NCBI GenBank assembly: GCA_035549075.1
Contig: DASZRT010000055.1
Span: 15,023 to 79,022, forward strand
Reading direction: 5' to 3'
From: DASZFV01 sp035549075
GTDB lineage: Bacteria > Myxococcota_A > Polyangia > Fen-1088
DNA length: 64,000 nucleotides
Translations under genes and position numbers: made by a program
Shown here: one piece after another, positions 44,166 through 52,078 of the stretch
How positions within the stretch are numbered: position 1 is the first letter of the stretch
Layout of the letters: every line of letters starts with the position of its first letter
The notes under the pieces: generated by a model
The model's database searches: none
The model's input: the letters and a program-made list of their open reading frames with translations, nothing else
What the model was told of the DNA's origin: nothing

Positions 44166-44900
44166 TCACGCCCGCGGGGCATCGGGCAGCTCACCGGCGA
44201 GCAAGCGCCGCGGCGTCTCGTCGAGCATCTGGTCGAGCACGTGCTGCCCGCGCTGTTTGCGAATCCACGCCATCCCCGCCGCGACCGACGTCTGATCCTC
44301 GGGACGATGAATGTCCGAGGCCGCGCCGTGCGCGAGCCCCTCGAGCACGAGCTTCCGCGCCGCCTTCATCTCGGCCTTGCCGTGCGCGCCGTCGAGCGCG
44401 CCGAGGTCGATGAGCATGACGGCGTGCCGCCCGAGGCGCTCGCACAGCGACACGTCGTTCTGCACCGCCGTGTACCGCTCGGGGTGCGCCATGACGGGCA
44501 TGTATCCGCGCACGCGAATTTGAAACAGCTGCGTCTCCATCTCGGCCGGCATCATCTGCGGGTTCACCTCGAACAGGAACGCGGGCGTCGCGTCGTACGT
44601 CGGGACCTTCTGCTCACCGAGGCGGCCGTGAAAGACGGTGTCCCAAAAGTTTTCGGCGGCGAGGCCCAGCTTCGGCGCGTTGGCGGTCGCGCCGATCGCC
44701 GCCGTGACCTGCGCGTAGGCGGCGTCGATCTTCGCGCGCTCCGGCATGAACATGCCCGCGCGCTGGTGCGGCGTCGCGAACAGCTGCGTGAAGCCGAGCG
44801 ACGCGATGGCGCGCAGCATCTGCAGCGACATCTCCAGGCTCGTCGCGCCGTCGTCGAGCGCGGGCAAATAGTGGGAGTGGAGGTCGACGTAGTGGGGCAT
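44166..44900 (-). CDS. CpsB/CapC-type PHP tyrosine phosphatase
   Basis: Encodes 244 aa from ATG 44900. DLHSHYLPALDDGA, FATPHQRAGMF, MPVMAHPERY and SDIHRP supply the metal-binding His and Asp residues of the PHP-fold protein-tyrosine phosphatases that control exopolysaccharide chain length. A substrate BY-kinase gene is not in the window. It is 10 nt upstream of the UPF0104 gene. Confidence 0.87.
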   Translation of the reverse strand: MPHYVDLHSHYLPALDDGATSLEMSLQMLRAIASLGFTQLFATPHQRAGMFMPERAKIDAAYAQVTAAIGATANAPKLGLAAENFWDTVFHGRLGEQKVPTYDATPAFLFEVNPQMMPAEMETQLFQIRVRGYMPVMAHPERYTAVQNDVSLCERLGRHAVMLIDLGALDGAHGKAEMKAARKLVLEGLAHGAASDIHRPEDQTSVAAGMAWIRKQRGQHVLDQMLDETPRRLLAGELPDAPRA

Positions 44901-44947
44901 GGCCGCCGGACGTCCGACGATATCTCGGCGCCGCAAGGCTCGCCACC

Positions 44948-45030
44948 GGGGACTCTGGGGGGGACTCACTCCAGGGGGGATGGAGGTTTTCGATTGAGCG
45001 ACGCTGCCATTTCAGGCTTTTGGGGGACTC
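44948..45030 (+). repeat. Three copies of GGGGACTC in a divergent intergenic region
   Basis: GGGGACTC occurs at 44948-44955, 44960-44967 and 45023-45030 in the 170-bp gap between the PHP phosphatase and the next gene. Equal orientation and short spacing suggest a direct-repeat operator, without proof. Confidence 0.35.
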
Positions 45031-45070
45031 AAGTCATCGGAATATTTCTTGCTTTGGTCAGCGCCACCCC

Positions 45071-45565
45071 ATGAGCGACAAAGTAGTACTCCCGAAGTTC
45101 GACCTTCCCGGCACCGGCCCCCACCCCGCGGTGCGCGCGCTGTGGATCGTCGGCGGCCTCCTCGGCGTTTCGATGTTGGTGTTGGGCGGGGCGGTGTGGA
45201 GACATCATGCGGCGCAGGAGGCGGCCGTTCAGGAAGCCAAGGCGCACGCCGACGCCGAGCTCGCCGCCGCGAAGCAGGCCGAGGCCGACAAGCTCGCCGC
45301 CGCGAACAAGCCGGCCGGCGCGCCGAGCGCCGCCGCGACGGCGCCGTCGGCTGCGACGCCCGTCGCCGCCGCCGTCGCCACGACGGAGAACGCCGCGCCG
45401 AAGACGAGCGGCCATCACCGCTCGTCATCGCACGGCAAGGCCCCGCACGGCGCGCACGCGTCCAAGGGCGCGACGCTCGCCAAGGCCGACACGCATGGCA
45501 AGTCGGCCGCGTCGAAGAAGAAGGGCGACGACGCGATCGACAAGCTGCTCGCCTCGTTCAAGTAA
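45071..45565 (+). CDS. Small membrane protein with Ala/Lys-rich tail
   Basis: Encodes 164 aa: one helix (about 22-46), then an Ala/Glu-rich coiled-coil-like part (AAQEAAVQEAKAHADAELA), a low-complexity Ala/Thr/Pro stretch, and a His/Lys-rich end finishing IDKLLASFK. Family not recognised. No Shine-Dalgarno is seen before the ATG. Confidence 0.68.
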   Translation: MSDKVVLPKFDLPGTGPHPAVRALWIVGGLLGVSMLVLGGAVWRHHAAQEAAVQEAKAHADAELAAAKQAEADKLAAANKPAGAPSAAATAPSAATPVAAAVATTENAAPKTSGHHRSSSHGKAPHGAHASKGATLAKADTHGKSAASKKKGDDAIDKLLASFK

Positions 45566-45707
45566 CCGACAGGCGCCATTCGCGCGCGCGACCGTCGACG
45601 GTGTTCCGTCACGGACGTGTCGCGCCCGAGACGAAGAAATCCCGCGTCGATTCGCGCCGCCGTGCGTTTGAACCCGTGGGATAATCGTGTTACTGGAAGG
45701 GGCACGC

Positions 45708-46436
45708 ATGTCGGAACGTCGCGAGAACTCGGTCCTCTTTTCGCTCAAAGAGCTGCGCAACATCGAGGATGGGCGCATCCAGAAGGAAAAGGACGAGGCG
45801 CGGGCCCGCGTCGAGGCCGAGGCCGCGGCGAAGGCGGCCGCCGAGCGCGCGGCGCGCGAAGCTGAAGAGCGCGCGCGGCGCGAAGAAGAAGATCGCGTTC
45901 GGCGCATCGAAGAAGAGAAAGAGGCGCGCGTCCGCGAGGACCAGATCCGCCTCCAAGAGGCCGAGCGGCGCGCGCGCGTCGAGGGCGAGGTTCGGCTGCA
46001 AGAGCAGCGGCTCCACCTCGAGGCGCAGGCGAAGCACCAGGCGAAGTCGCCCATGAAGGCGATCATCGGCGTGACGGGCGTGCTCGTCCTCGTCGCCGGC
46101 GGCCTCGGCTACAAGATGTACAGCGACCACCAGACCGAGATCGCGGCCGAGCGCGCCAAGCTCGCCGACGCGCAGGCGGCGGCGCAGGCCGCGCAGGCCG
46201 AGCTCAAGGCGCAGCTCACGGCGATCCAGAAGGACATGGACGCCAAGCTGTCCGCCGCGAAGAGCGACGCCGAGCGCGCGCAGATCCGCGCCGAGGCCGC
46301 GCAGCGCAGCGCCGCCGTGTCGTCGCACTCGGGGCACCACTCGTCGGGCAGCGACAAGCCGTCGACGGCGGCGGCCCCAAACTACAAGAAGATCGAGAAA
46401 AAGACCGTCAGCGACAACCCGCTCGAAGGGTTGTGA
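45708..46436 (+). CDS. Coiled-coil membrane protein beginning with ENSVLFSL motif
   Basis: Encodes 242 aa. GGAAGGGG precedes the ATG and GATAAT (45680-45685) may be the -10. The N-terminus is MSERRENSVLFSLKEL, followed by about 90 residues of Glu/Arg/Ala coiled coil, one helix (about 114-134), another coiled coil and a Ser/His-rich tail. The octapeptide ENSVLFSL is the same as that in the AgmX-like protein. Unknown function; probably a scaffold-type inner-membrane protein. Confidence 0.72.
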   Translation: MSERRENSVLFSLKELRNIEDGRIQKEKDEARARVEAEAAAKAAAERAAREAEERARREEEDRVRRIEEEKEARVREDQIRLQEAERRARVEGEVRLQEQRLHLEAQAKHQAKSPMKAIIGVTGVLVLVAGGLGYKMYSDHQTEIAAERAKLADAQAAAQAAQAELKAQLTAIQKDMDAKLSAAKSDAERAQIRAEAAQRSAAVSSHSGHHSSGSDKPSTAAAPNYKKIEKKTVSDNPLEGL

Positions 46437-46484
46437 TCCGGCGCGCGGGCCGCGCGACGGCCGCGCGCGCTTCCGCGCTCGTGT

Positions 46485-46499
46485 GATAGAAAAGCGCCC
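46485..46499 (+). promoter_or_regulatory. Candidate -10 of leaderless pyrE transcript
   Basis: GATAGA (46485-46490), after GTGT, lies 9 nt before the pyrE ATG, with no Shine-Dalgarno between. Confidence 0.35.
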
Positions 46500-47066
46500 A
46501 TGATCGGCGACGAGCAGTTCGAGCTGCAGCGGAAGCGGTTGTTGGAGATCATGACGAAGCTCTCGTACGAGCAGCGCGAAGTGACGCTGGCGTCGGGCGC
46601 GAAGAGCAACTTCTACATCGACTGCAAGCAGTCGGTGCTCACGGCCGAGGGGCACTTCCTCGTCGGCACGTTGCTGGGACGGCTGCTCGCGACCAAAGCG
46701 CCCGACGTCGAGGCGATCGGCGGCGTCACGATGGGCGCCGACCCGCTGGCGTCGGCCGTGTCGACGGTGAGCTTCATCGCGGGGCGCCCGCTGCCGGCCT
46801 TCTACGTGCGCAAGGAGCCGAAGGGCCACGGCACGGGGCAGTGGATCGAAGGCACGAAGTCGCTGCGTCCCGGGATGCGCGTCGCGATCCTCGAGGACGT
46901 CGTCACGACGGGCGGCTCGGCGCTCAAGGCGATCGCGCGCGCGCGCGAGCACGGCCTCGACGTCGCGGTCATCCTCGGCCTCGTCGACCGCGAAGAGGGC
47001 GGACGCGAGACGCTCGAGAAGGAAGCGCCGCTCTACACGCTGTTCCGGCGGCGAGACTTCGTATGA
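46500..47066 (+). CDS. pyrE: Orotate phosphoribosyltransferase
   Basis: Encodes 188 aa. YIDCKQSVLTAEG, MGADPLASAV, FYVRKEPKGHGTGQWIEG and the PRPP-binding loop VAILEDVVTTGGSALKAI are all typical of PyrE. It makes OMP in pyrimidine synthesis. It overlaps the next gene by 4 nt (ATGA). Confidence 0.97.
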   Translation: MIGDEQFELQRKRLLEIMTKLSYEQREVTLASGAKSNFYIDCKQSVLTAEGHFLVGTLLGRLLATKAPDVEAIGGVTMGADPLASAVSTVSFIAGRPLPAFYVRKEPKGHGTGQWIEGTKSLRPGMRVAILEDVVTTGGSALKAIARAREHGLDVAVILGLVDREEGGRETLEKEAPLYTLFRRRDFV

Positions 47067-47695
47067 GCGGGCGGGGCGTCGTCATCCTCGCGGCGGTCGT
47101 CGTCGCGGCGGCCGGCTGCGCCAACCGCAAAGACATCGTCGTCGACTTCTCGGAGACGCCGCGCGACTACGTCACGAAGGACTACGAGCGCGTCTACGAG
47201 CGATGGACGCGGCACGAGGCCGTGCTCCGCGACGTCGACGTCGCGCTCGAGGCGTGGGCGACGTTCAAGAGCTGGGACTTCCGCGAGGCGTACGTCGAGC
47301 ACTACGCCGACGTCTACAGCCTCTCCGACGCCGATCGAAAGACGCTGCGCGAGGCGCAGCGGGACGCCTTCCACGCCGCCTACGAGTTCCACGTGACGGC
47401 GCAGTCGGCGGACTACCGGTGGAACGATCTCGAGCGGGAGAGCTCGCCGTGGCGCGTGACGCTCGTCGACGCCCTCGGCCACGAGCTCTCGCCCGAATAC
47501 GTGCGCGTCGAGAAGCTGCCCGACGTCTACGAGCACGAGTTCTTCCCCTCGAAGACGCCGTTCTCGAAGACCTACGCGATCCGCTTCCCCGCCGGCGCCG
47601 ATCACGGCGACTTCGTGGGCCTCTCGTCGGGCTCAATCGTCCTCCGCATCGCCAGCCCCGCCGGCCGCCTAGAGCTCCGCTGGCACGCGAGCTGA
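47063..47695 (+). CDS. Lipoprotein of unknown family
   Basis: Encodes 210 aa with a lipobox-like AAAGC (Cys19). The mature part is rich in aromatic and acidic residues (YVTKDYERVYERWTRHE) and ends with a beta-rich LRIASPAGRLELRW. Translationally coupled to pyrE, though no shared pathway is apparent. Not recognised. Confidence 0.72.
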   Translation: MSGRGVVILAAVVVAAAGCANRKDIVVDFSETPRDYVTKDYERVYERWTRHEAVLRDVDVALEAWATFKSWDFREAYVEHYADVYSLSDADRKTLREAQRDAFHAAYEFHVTAQSADYRWNDLERESSPWRVTLVDALGHELSPEYVRVEKLPDVYEHEFFPSKTPFSKTYAIRFPAGADHGDFVGLSSGSIVLRIASPAGRLELRWHAS

Positions 47696-47728
47696 CGCTC
47701 GCTTCGCGGAAGGGCTGCGAAGCGAGCG
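47696..47728. terminator. Hairpin filling a 34-bp convergent gap
   Basis: A perfect 12-bp stem, CGCTCGCTTCGC / GCGAAGCGAGCG, with a 9-nt loop. It occupies nearly the entire gap between the stop codons of two convergent genes, so it likely ends both transcripts. Confidence 0.72.
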
Positions 47729-47729
47729 A

Positions 47730-49400
47730 TCAGCCTTTTCGTTTTGGCCGGCCGCGGTCGAGGTCGCCGAAGTCTTCGACGTCTTCGCGCTTGTAGAGGT
47801 CGGCCTCGCGCGCGAAGAAGTCGGCCTCGACGGCGTCGAACGCCGTGCTGGGCGTGAGGCGCGCGCCCGAGAGCACCTTCTTGAGCTTGTTCTTCGAGTC
47901 GGGGCCCGACAGCATCGCGTCGAGCGAAGGTCGTCCGCCGCTGTCGCGCAGGCTTCCCGGCGGCGCCGGCGTCTTGCGCAGCGGATCCTTGACCTCTTTG
48001 ACGACCACCGACGGCGCGGGCGTCACGCGGCGCGCGGGCGGCTCGTTGCTTTGCGGCGTGAGGCCCCGCGCCGTGATGGGTGGTGCGTCGCTCGGCGCCA
48101 TCGACGTCGCGGGCGGAAGGCTGTCGAGCCGAACTTGAACCGTGGGCGCGTCCCCGAGCGCCGACAGCGACGCGGGCGTGGGGCGGGGCGCGGTTCGTTT
48201 CGGCGTGATCTCGCCGCCGATGACGCCAGGCTTCTTCTGCGTGAGCAGGATCGGCCCCGAGCTGCGCGTCGAACCCGGCGTGGGCGCGTTGAACGCGCGC
48301 GACGACGGCGCCTCGGGCATGGGCGCGCCGACGGGCTCGTCGCCGTAGCCGCCGTCGAGCGTGCGCAGCTTGCGGCTCGGGCGCTTCTTGTCGCCGCCGA
48401 CGACGCCGCGATCGTCGGGCACGATCGTCCAGTGCTCGAGCATCGAGCGCGGCTCGTCGGCCGACGGCGCGCCGTCGGACTTCACGACGATCGCGCCCGA
48501 CTCGATGAGGCGCTTGACGACCCTCAGCGTGTCGAACACGCGAAACGGGCTCTCCTCGATCACCTCGGTGAGGATGCGGTTGCCGTCGAAGAGCCGCAGC
48601 GCGGGGCCGGCCTGGCTCGGCTGCAGCCCCGACGCGTCGGCGCGTTCGGACGGCACGTAGATCGCGCGCGGCGCGCCGAGATCGCGCGCGGCGTGGGCGA
48701 AGTCGCGCAGGAAACGCTCGCACTCGTCGAGCAGCTCCTGCGCCGACATGTGCAGGTTCGAGCGCTTCGGCACGGCGCGGAACTTCAGCGAGATCGCCGC
48801 CTCTTCCCACAGCAGCAGCTGGTGCAGCGCCGGCAAACCTTGCAGGCCGGCGACGTGCACGGCCATGACGGCACCGTCGGCGACGCGCAGCTCGGCGCGC
48901 TTGTTGCCGCGGTTGATGAGCACGATCGCCGAGCGCCCCGTGACGGCGAGGGCGCGCAGCAAATAGAAGAGGCCGTGGTACTCCGACAGGCGCGCCTGCA
49001 CTTCGACCTCGGGCTGCGGCGCGTTCGGCACCGGGTGCGAGAGCGTCAGCAGGCGACCGACGTTGATGACGTCGCGGACGAACAGCGGCGTCGAGACGAA
49101 GTCATTCGTGCCTGCGGCGAGCGCCGCCTGGCGCAGCGCGGGCGCGCCGACCGCGACGATCGGCACGCGCCGGACGGGCGCGCCACGCTTGATGCCCGTG
49201 ATGACGTCGAGGCCCGCCTTCTCGGGCGCGCGCAGCGACACGACCGCGAGCTGAGGCGACGTCGTGCGCAGCAGGTCGGGCGCGAGGTTCGGATCCGACG
49301 TCCCGGCGACGGTGCAACCCGCGCGCTCGAAGCCGTACGTGAGCGTCTCGAGGCCTCGCGGATCCGGATCGACGACCAGCAGGTTGGAAAGCTGATTCAT
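47730..49400 (-). CDS. Receiver-like plus DUF4388 regulatory protein
   Basis: Encodes 556 aa. Residues about 5-120 form a receiver fold (NLLVVDPDPRGLETLTYGFE ... LAVVSLRAPEKAGLDVITG ... VPIVAVGAP), but the usual phospho-Asp region reads VVSLRAPEKAG, lacking Asp. Then a DUF4388/PATAN-like domain (YHGLFYLLRALAVTGRSAIV ... LRVADGAVMAVHV) at about 145-300 and a long Pro/Ser-rich disordered tail with a final acidic segment. The gene resembles myxobacterial Frz/gliding-type regulators of unknown role. TATACT lies 20 nt upstream of the ATG on the minus strand (49421-49426). Confidence 0.8.
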   Translation of the reverse strand: MNQLSNLLVVDPDPRGLETLTYGFERAGCTVAGTSDPNLAPDLLRTTSPQLAVVSLRAPEKAGLDVITGIKRGAPVRRVPIVAVGAPALRQAALAAGTNDFVSTPLFVRDVINVGRLLTLSHPVPNAPQPEVEVQARLSEYHGLFYLLRALAVTGRSAIVLINRGNKRAELRVADGAVMAVHVAGLQGLPALHQLLLWEEAAISLKFRAVPKRSNLHMSAQELLDECERFLRDFAHAARDLGAPRAIYVPSERADASGLQPSQAGPALRLFDGNRILTEVIEESPFRVFDTLRVVKRLIESGAIVVKSDGAPSADEPRSMLEHWTIVPDDRGVVGGDKKRPSRKLRTLDGGYGDEPVGAPMPEAPSSRAFNAPTPGSTRSSGPILLTQKKPGVIGGEITPKRTAPRPTPASLSALGDAPTVQVRLDSLPPATSMAPSDAPPITARGLTPQSNEPPARRVTPAPSVVVKEVKDPLRKTPAPPGSLRDSGGRPSLDAMLSGPDSKNKLKKVLSGARLTPSTAFDAVEADFFAREADLYKREDVEDFGDLDRGRPKRKG

Positions 49401-49466
49401 GGGGGAGATGGGGCGAGGCCAGTATAGGTCGGTCAGCGAATTTGCGGTGAGGGAAGCGTTTACCGA

Positions 49467-49481
49467 TGGAGGATTCCTCCA
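49467..49481. promoter_or_regulatory. 15-bp perfect palindrome in divergent region
   Basis: TGGAGGA-T-TCCTCCA lies between the divergent DUF4388 and gshA genes. It has the size and symmetry of a dimeric regulator site. Confidence 0.4.
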
Positions 49482-49553
49482 CCCCTGGCTCGTAAGTGTG
49501 GAGGGCGCGGCGCGCGCGTCAAAATTATCGTCTGTCGATCCGACGGGCTCACG

Positions 49554-49582
49554 TTGACGGACACGAAATCGACCATTAGCCT
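49554..49582 (+). promoter_or_regulatory. Candidate gshA promoter
   Basis: TTGACG (49554-49559), 17-nt spacer, TAGCCT (49577-49582; TANNNT). The predicted leader is about 32 nt and no Shine-Dalgarno is seen. Confidence 0.42.
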
Positions 49583-49620
49583 TCGGGCGCTCGACGGTCC
49601 CGTCGACGCGCAACACCCCG

Positions 49621-50979
49621 ATGGTCGAAGTCGAACCCGAAGCCGGAGCCCCCGCGGCCGCCCCTCCGACCGTCGCCGATCTCGTGGCGTATTTTCGGAG
49701 CGGCGCGAAACCCCCGTCGGCCTTCCGCGTCGGGATCGAGCAGGAAAAGATCGGCGCCTTCGACGACGGCAGCCCGATTCCCTACGAGGGGCCACGCGGC
49801 GTCGCCGAGATCCTGCGACGGCTCGAGGGCCGCGGCTTCACGCCGCACCTCGAGGGCGAGCACCTCATCTTCTTGGATCGGCGGCGCGATCGCATCACCG
49901 TCGAGCCGGGCGGGCAGCTCGAGCTGTCGGGCGCGGCCGTCGCGACGGCGGCCGATGGCGCCGCCGTGCTGCGCGCCCACGTCGCCGAGGTGTCGGCGAT
50001 CGCCGCGCCGCTCGGCATTCACTTCCTGGGCATCGGCGCGCGGCCGTTCGGGCGGATCGACGACGTCGCGTGGCTGCCGAAGCGGCGCTACGGCGTCATG
50101 CGCGCCTACTTCCCCGAGCAAGGGCGCGACAGCCGGCTCGCGCACCACATGATGAAGATGACGGCCACGGTGCAGGCCAACTTCGACTACGCCGACGAGG
50201 CCGACGCCGTCGCCAAGCTGCGCGCCGCCTTTGGCGTCACGTCGATCGTGACCGCGCTGTTCGCGGCGTCGCCCATCAGCGAGGGGCGGCCCAACGGCTA
50301 CCAGAGCTGGCGCGCGGCGATCTGGCTCGAGACCGACGCCGATCGCGCCGGCCTGCTGCCGTTCGTGTTCGAGCCGTCGTTCTCGTTCCGTGACTACGTC
50401 GAGTGGGCGCTCGACGTGCCGATGTTCTTCGTCGTGCGCGGCGGCGACTACAAGCGGCCCGCGGGCGCGCTGACGTTCCGCCGCTTCTTGCGTGAAGGCT
50501 TCGAGGGGCGCGCCGCGACGATCGGCGATTGGGAGACGCACCTGTCGACGCTCTTCCCGGAGGTTCGCCTCAAGCGCTACATCGAGGTGCGCGGCGCCGA
50601 CGCGGGGCCGCTGTCGATGGCCGAGGCGCTGGGCGCGTTGTGGCGCGGGCTGCTCGAGGACGCGGGCGCGCGCGCGGCGGCGTGGGCGCTCGTCGACGGG
50701 CACACGTTCGCCGAGCGCGAGGCGCTGCGGCGGGCCGTGCCGCGCGAGGGGCTCGCGGCGCGGTTCGGGCGGCGCTCGATCCGCGAGCTCGCCGTCGAGC
50801 TGGTCGCGATCGCGCGTGACGGGCTCGCGCGTTTGCCGGGCGGCGCCGAGGACGCGAGGTTGCTCGCGCCCCTCGAGGCGCGGGCCGCGAGCGGGCGCGC
50901 GCCGGCCGCGGATTTGCTCGACGACTTCGTCGCCGAAGGCGGCGATCCGGCGAAGCTCGTCGCGCGCTGGCAGCTGTGA
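49621..50979 (+). CDS. gshA: Glutamate-cysteine ligase, plant-type
   Basis: Encodes 452 aa. FRVGIEQEKIGAF at the N-terminus, RDRITVEPGGQLELSGA, RYGVMRAYFPEQG, MMKMTATVQANFDY and PNGYQSWRAAIW are hallmarks of the plant/alphaproteobacterial GshA group (GCS2-like). It catalyses the first step of glutathione synthesis. A short, Pro/Ala-rich N-terminal part precedes the domain. Confidence 0.93.
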   Translation: MVEVEPEAGAPAAAPPTVADLVAYFRSGAKPPSAFRVGIEQEKIGAFDDGSPIPYEGPRGVAEILRRLEGRGFTPHLEGEHLIFLDRRRDRITVEPGGQLELSGAAVATAADGAAVLRAHVAEVSAIAAPLGIHFLGIGARPFGRIDDVAWLPKRRYGVMRAYFPEQGRDSRLAHHMMKMTATVQANFDYADEADAVAKLRAAFGVTSIVTALFAASPISEGRPNGYQSWRAAIWLETDADRAGLLPFVFEPSFSFRDYVEWALDVPMFFVVRGGDYKRPAGALTFRRFLREGFEGRAATIGDWETHLSTLFPEVRLKRYIEVRGADAGPLSMAEALGALWRGLLEDAGARAAAWALVDGHTFAEREALRRAVPREGLAARFGRRSIRELAVELVAIARDGLARLPGGAEDARLLAPLEARAASGRAPAADLLDDFVAEGGDPAKLVARWQL

Positions 50980-51027
50980 GCGTAGCCACACCGTAACGTT
51001 TTCCTGGCGGCGCGGGCGGGTCCGGCC

Positions 51028-51040
51028 GATAGTCGCCGCC
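51028..51040 (+). promoter_or_regulatory. Candidate -10 of leaderless methyltransferase gene
   Basis: GATAGT (51028-51033) lies 7 nt before the GTG start at 51041 with no Shine-Dalgarno. Confidence 0.35.
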
Positions 51041-51928
51041 GTGAGGATCCGCGAACCGTGGCCTCAAGCGCGCAGCCGCCAGCGGCGCCGCGAGTTCGGG
51101 GCCATGTTCGACGGCGTACCGCCCGGCGGGCTCGGTATGGGCCTCGAGATCGGAGGCGGCGACGGCTTCCTCGCGTCGCTCGTCGCGGCGCGCTGCCGCA
51201 CCTTCGTCACGACGGATCCGTACGCGCCGCGCCTCGCGAATCAGGCCAAGGGCAGCTTCGCCGCGAACGTTCGTCGCCTCATTTGCGACGCCACCAAGCT
51301 GCCTTTCCCCGACGGGGCGTTCGACTTCATCTTCTCGTCGAGCGTGCTCGAGCACATCAAGGATCGCTGCCCCGCCTACGGCGAGATGAAGCGCTGTTTG
51401 CGCCCCGGCGGGATCATCCTGCACGCGATGCCGTCGCGCGCCTGGAAGATCCTCCAGATGCTCTTCTATTACCCGCACCTCGTCATCGGCGGGCTCGATC
51501 TCGCGTGCGACGCGATCGCGAGGGCACGCGCGCCCAAGCTCGAAGCGAAGGCGCGCTGTACCAACCGTTGGAGCGACGAGCGCCGACTCACGTGGAAGAT
51601 CGTCAAGGACAACGTCTTCCCGCCGCCGCACGGCGAGTACCCCAACCACGCGGCCGAGCTGCGCGGCTTCGGCATCGCGCCGTGGCTGTGCGAATTCACC
51701 GGCGCGGGCTTCGTCGTTCACCGCGTGCTGAAGTTGCCGCTGTACTCAGGCTACGGCTTCGGGCTCGAGCGCTTGCGTCGCCTCGGCGAGCGCTTCGGCC
51801 TGTCGTCGCACAACGCCTTCATCGCGAGCGCGGGCGACGTCGCGCCCGCGACGCTCGGGTGGTTCGATCGCGCGCCGTTCACGATCCCGGGGCCGCCGGC
51901 GCGCGCGGCGCTGCCGAGCCGATCCTGA
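51041..51928 (+). CDS. SAM-dependent methyltransferase (class I)
   Basis: Encodes 295 aa from GTG. Residues about 30-130 contain a Rossmann-type pattern: GLEIGGGDGFLASLVA (motif I), LICDATKLPFPDGAFDFIFSSSVLEHI (motifs II-III) and CLRPGGIILH. A hydrophobic segment (LQMLFYYPHLVIGGLDL) and Arg-rich region follow. Substrate unknown; such proteins often act in cell-envelope glycan or lipid synthesis. The preceding 61 bp have no other gene. Confidence 0.85.
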   Translation: MRIREPWPQARSRQRRREFGAMFDGVPPGGLGMGLEIGGGDGFLASLVAARCRTFVTTDPYAPRLANQAKGSFAANVRRLICDATKLPFPDGAFDFIFSSSVLEHIKDRCPAYGEMKRCLRPGGIILHAMPSRAWKILQMLFYYPHLVIGGLDLACDAIARARAPKLEAKARCTNRWSDERRLTWKIVKDNVFPPPHGEYPNHAAELRGFGIAPWLCEFTGAGFVVHRVLKLPLYSGYGFGLERLRRLGERFGLSSHNAFIASAGDVAPATLGWFDRAPFTIPGPPARAALPSRS

Positions 51929-51941
51929 GCTTCCGATCTTG

Positions 51942-52013
51942 AGGTGCCGCCCGGATTTGAACCGGGGAATGAGGGTTTTGCAGACCCTTGCCTTACCACT
52001 TGGCCACGGCACC
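51942..52013 (-). tRNA. tRNA-Cys (GCA)
   Basis: A 72-nt cloverleaf: acceptor GGTGCCG / CGGCACC with discriminator U, T-loop GGTTCAAATC, and an anticodon loop CTGCAAA flanked by GGGT / ACCC giving anticodon GCA. The CCA end is not encoded (CAA follows). It lies between a methyltransferase gene and the repeat lipoprotein. Confidence 0.95.
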
Positions 52014-52078
52014 GAACTGCTGACGGCGACTAGATACCACGAGGGCGGAGGCCCGCGCCAGATGGCCGAGCGCCGTCT

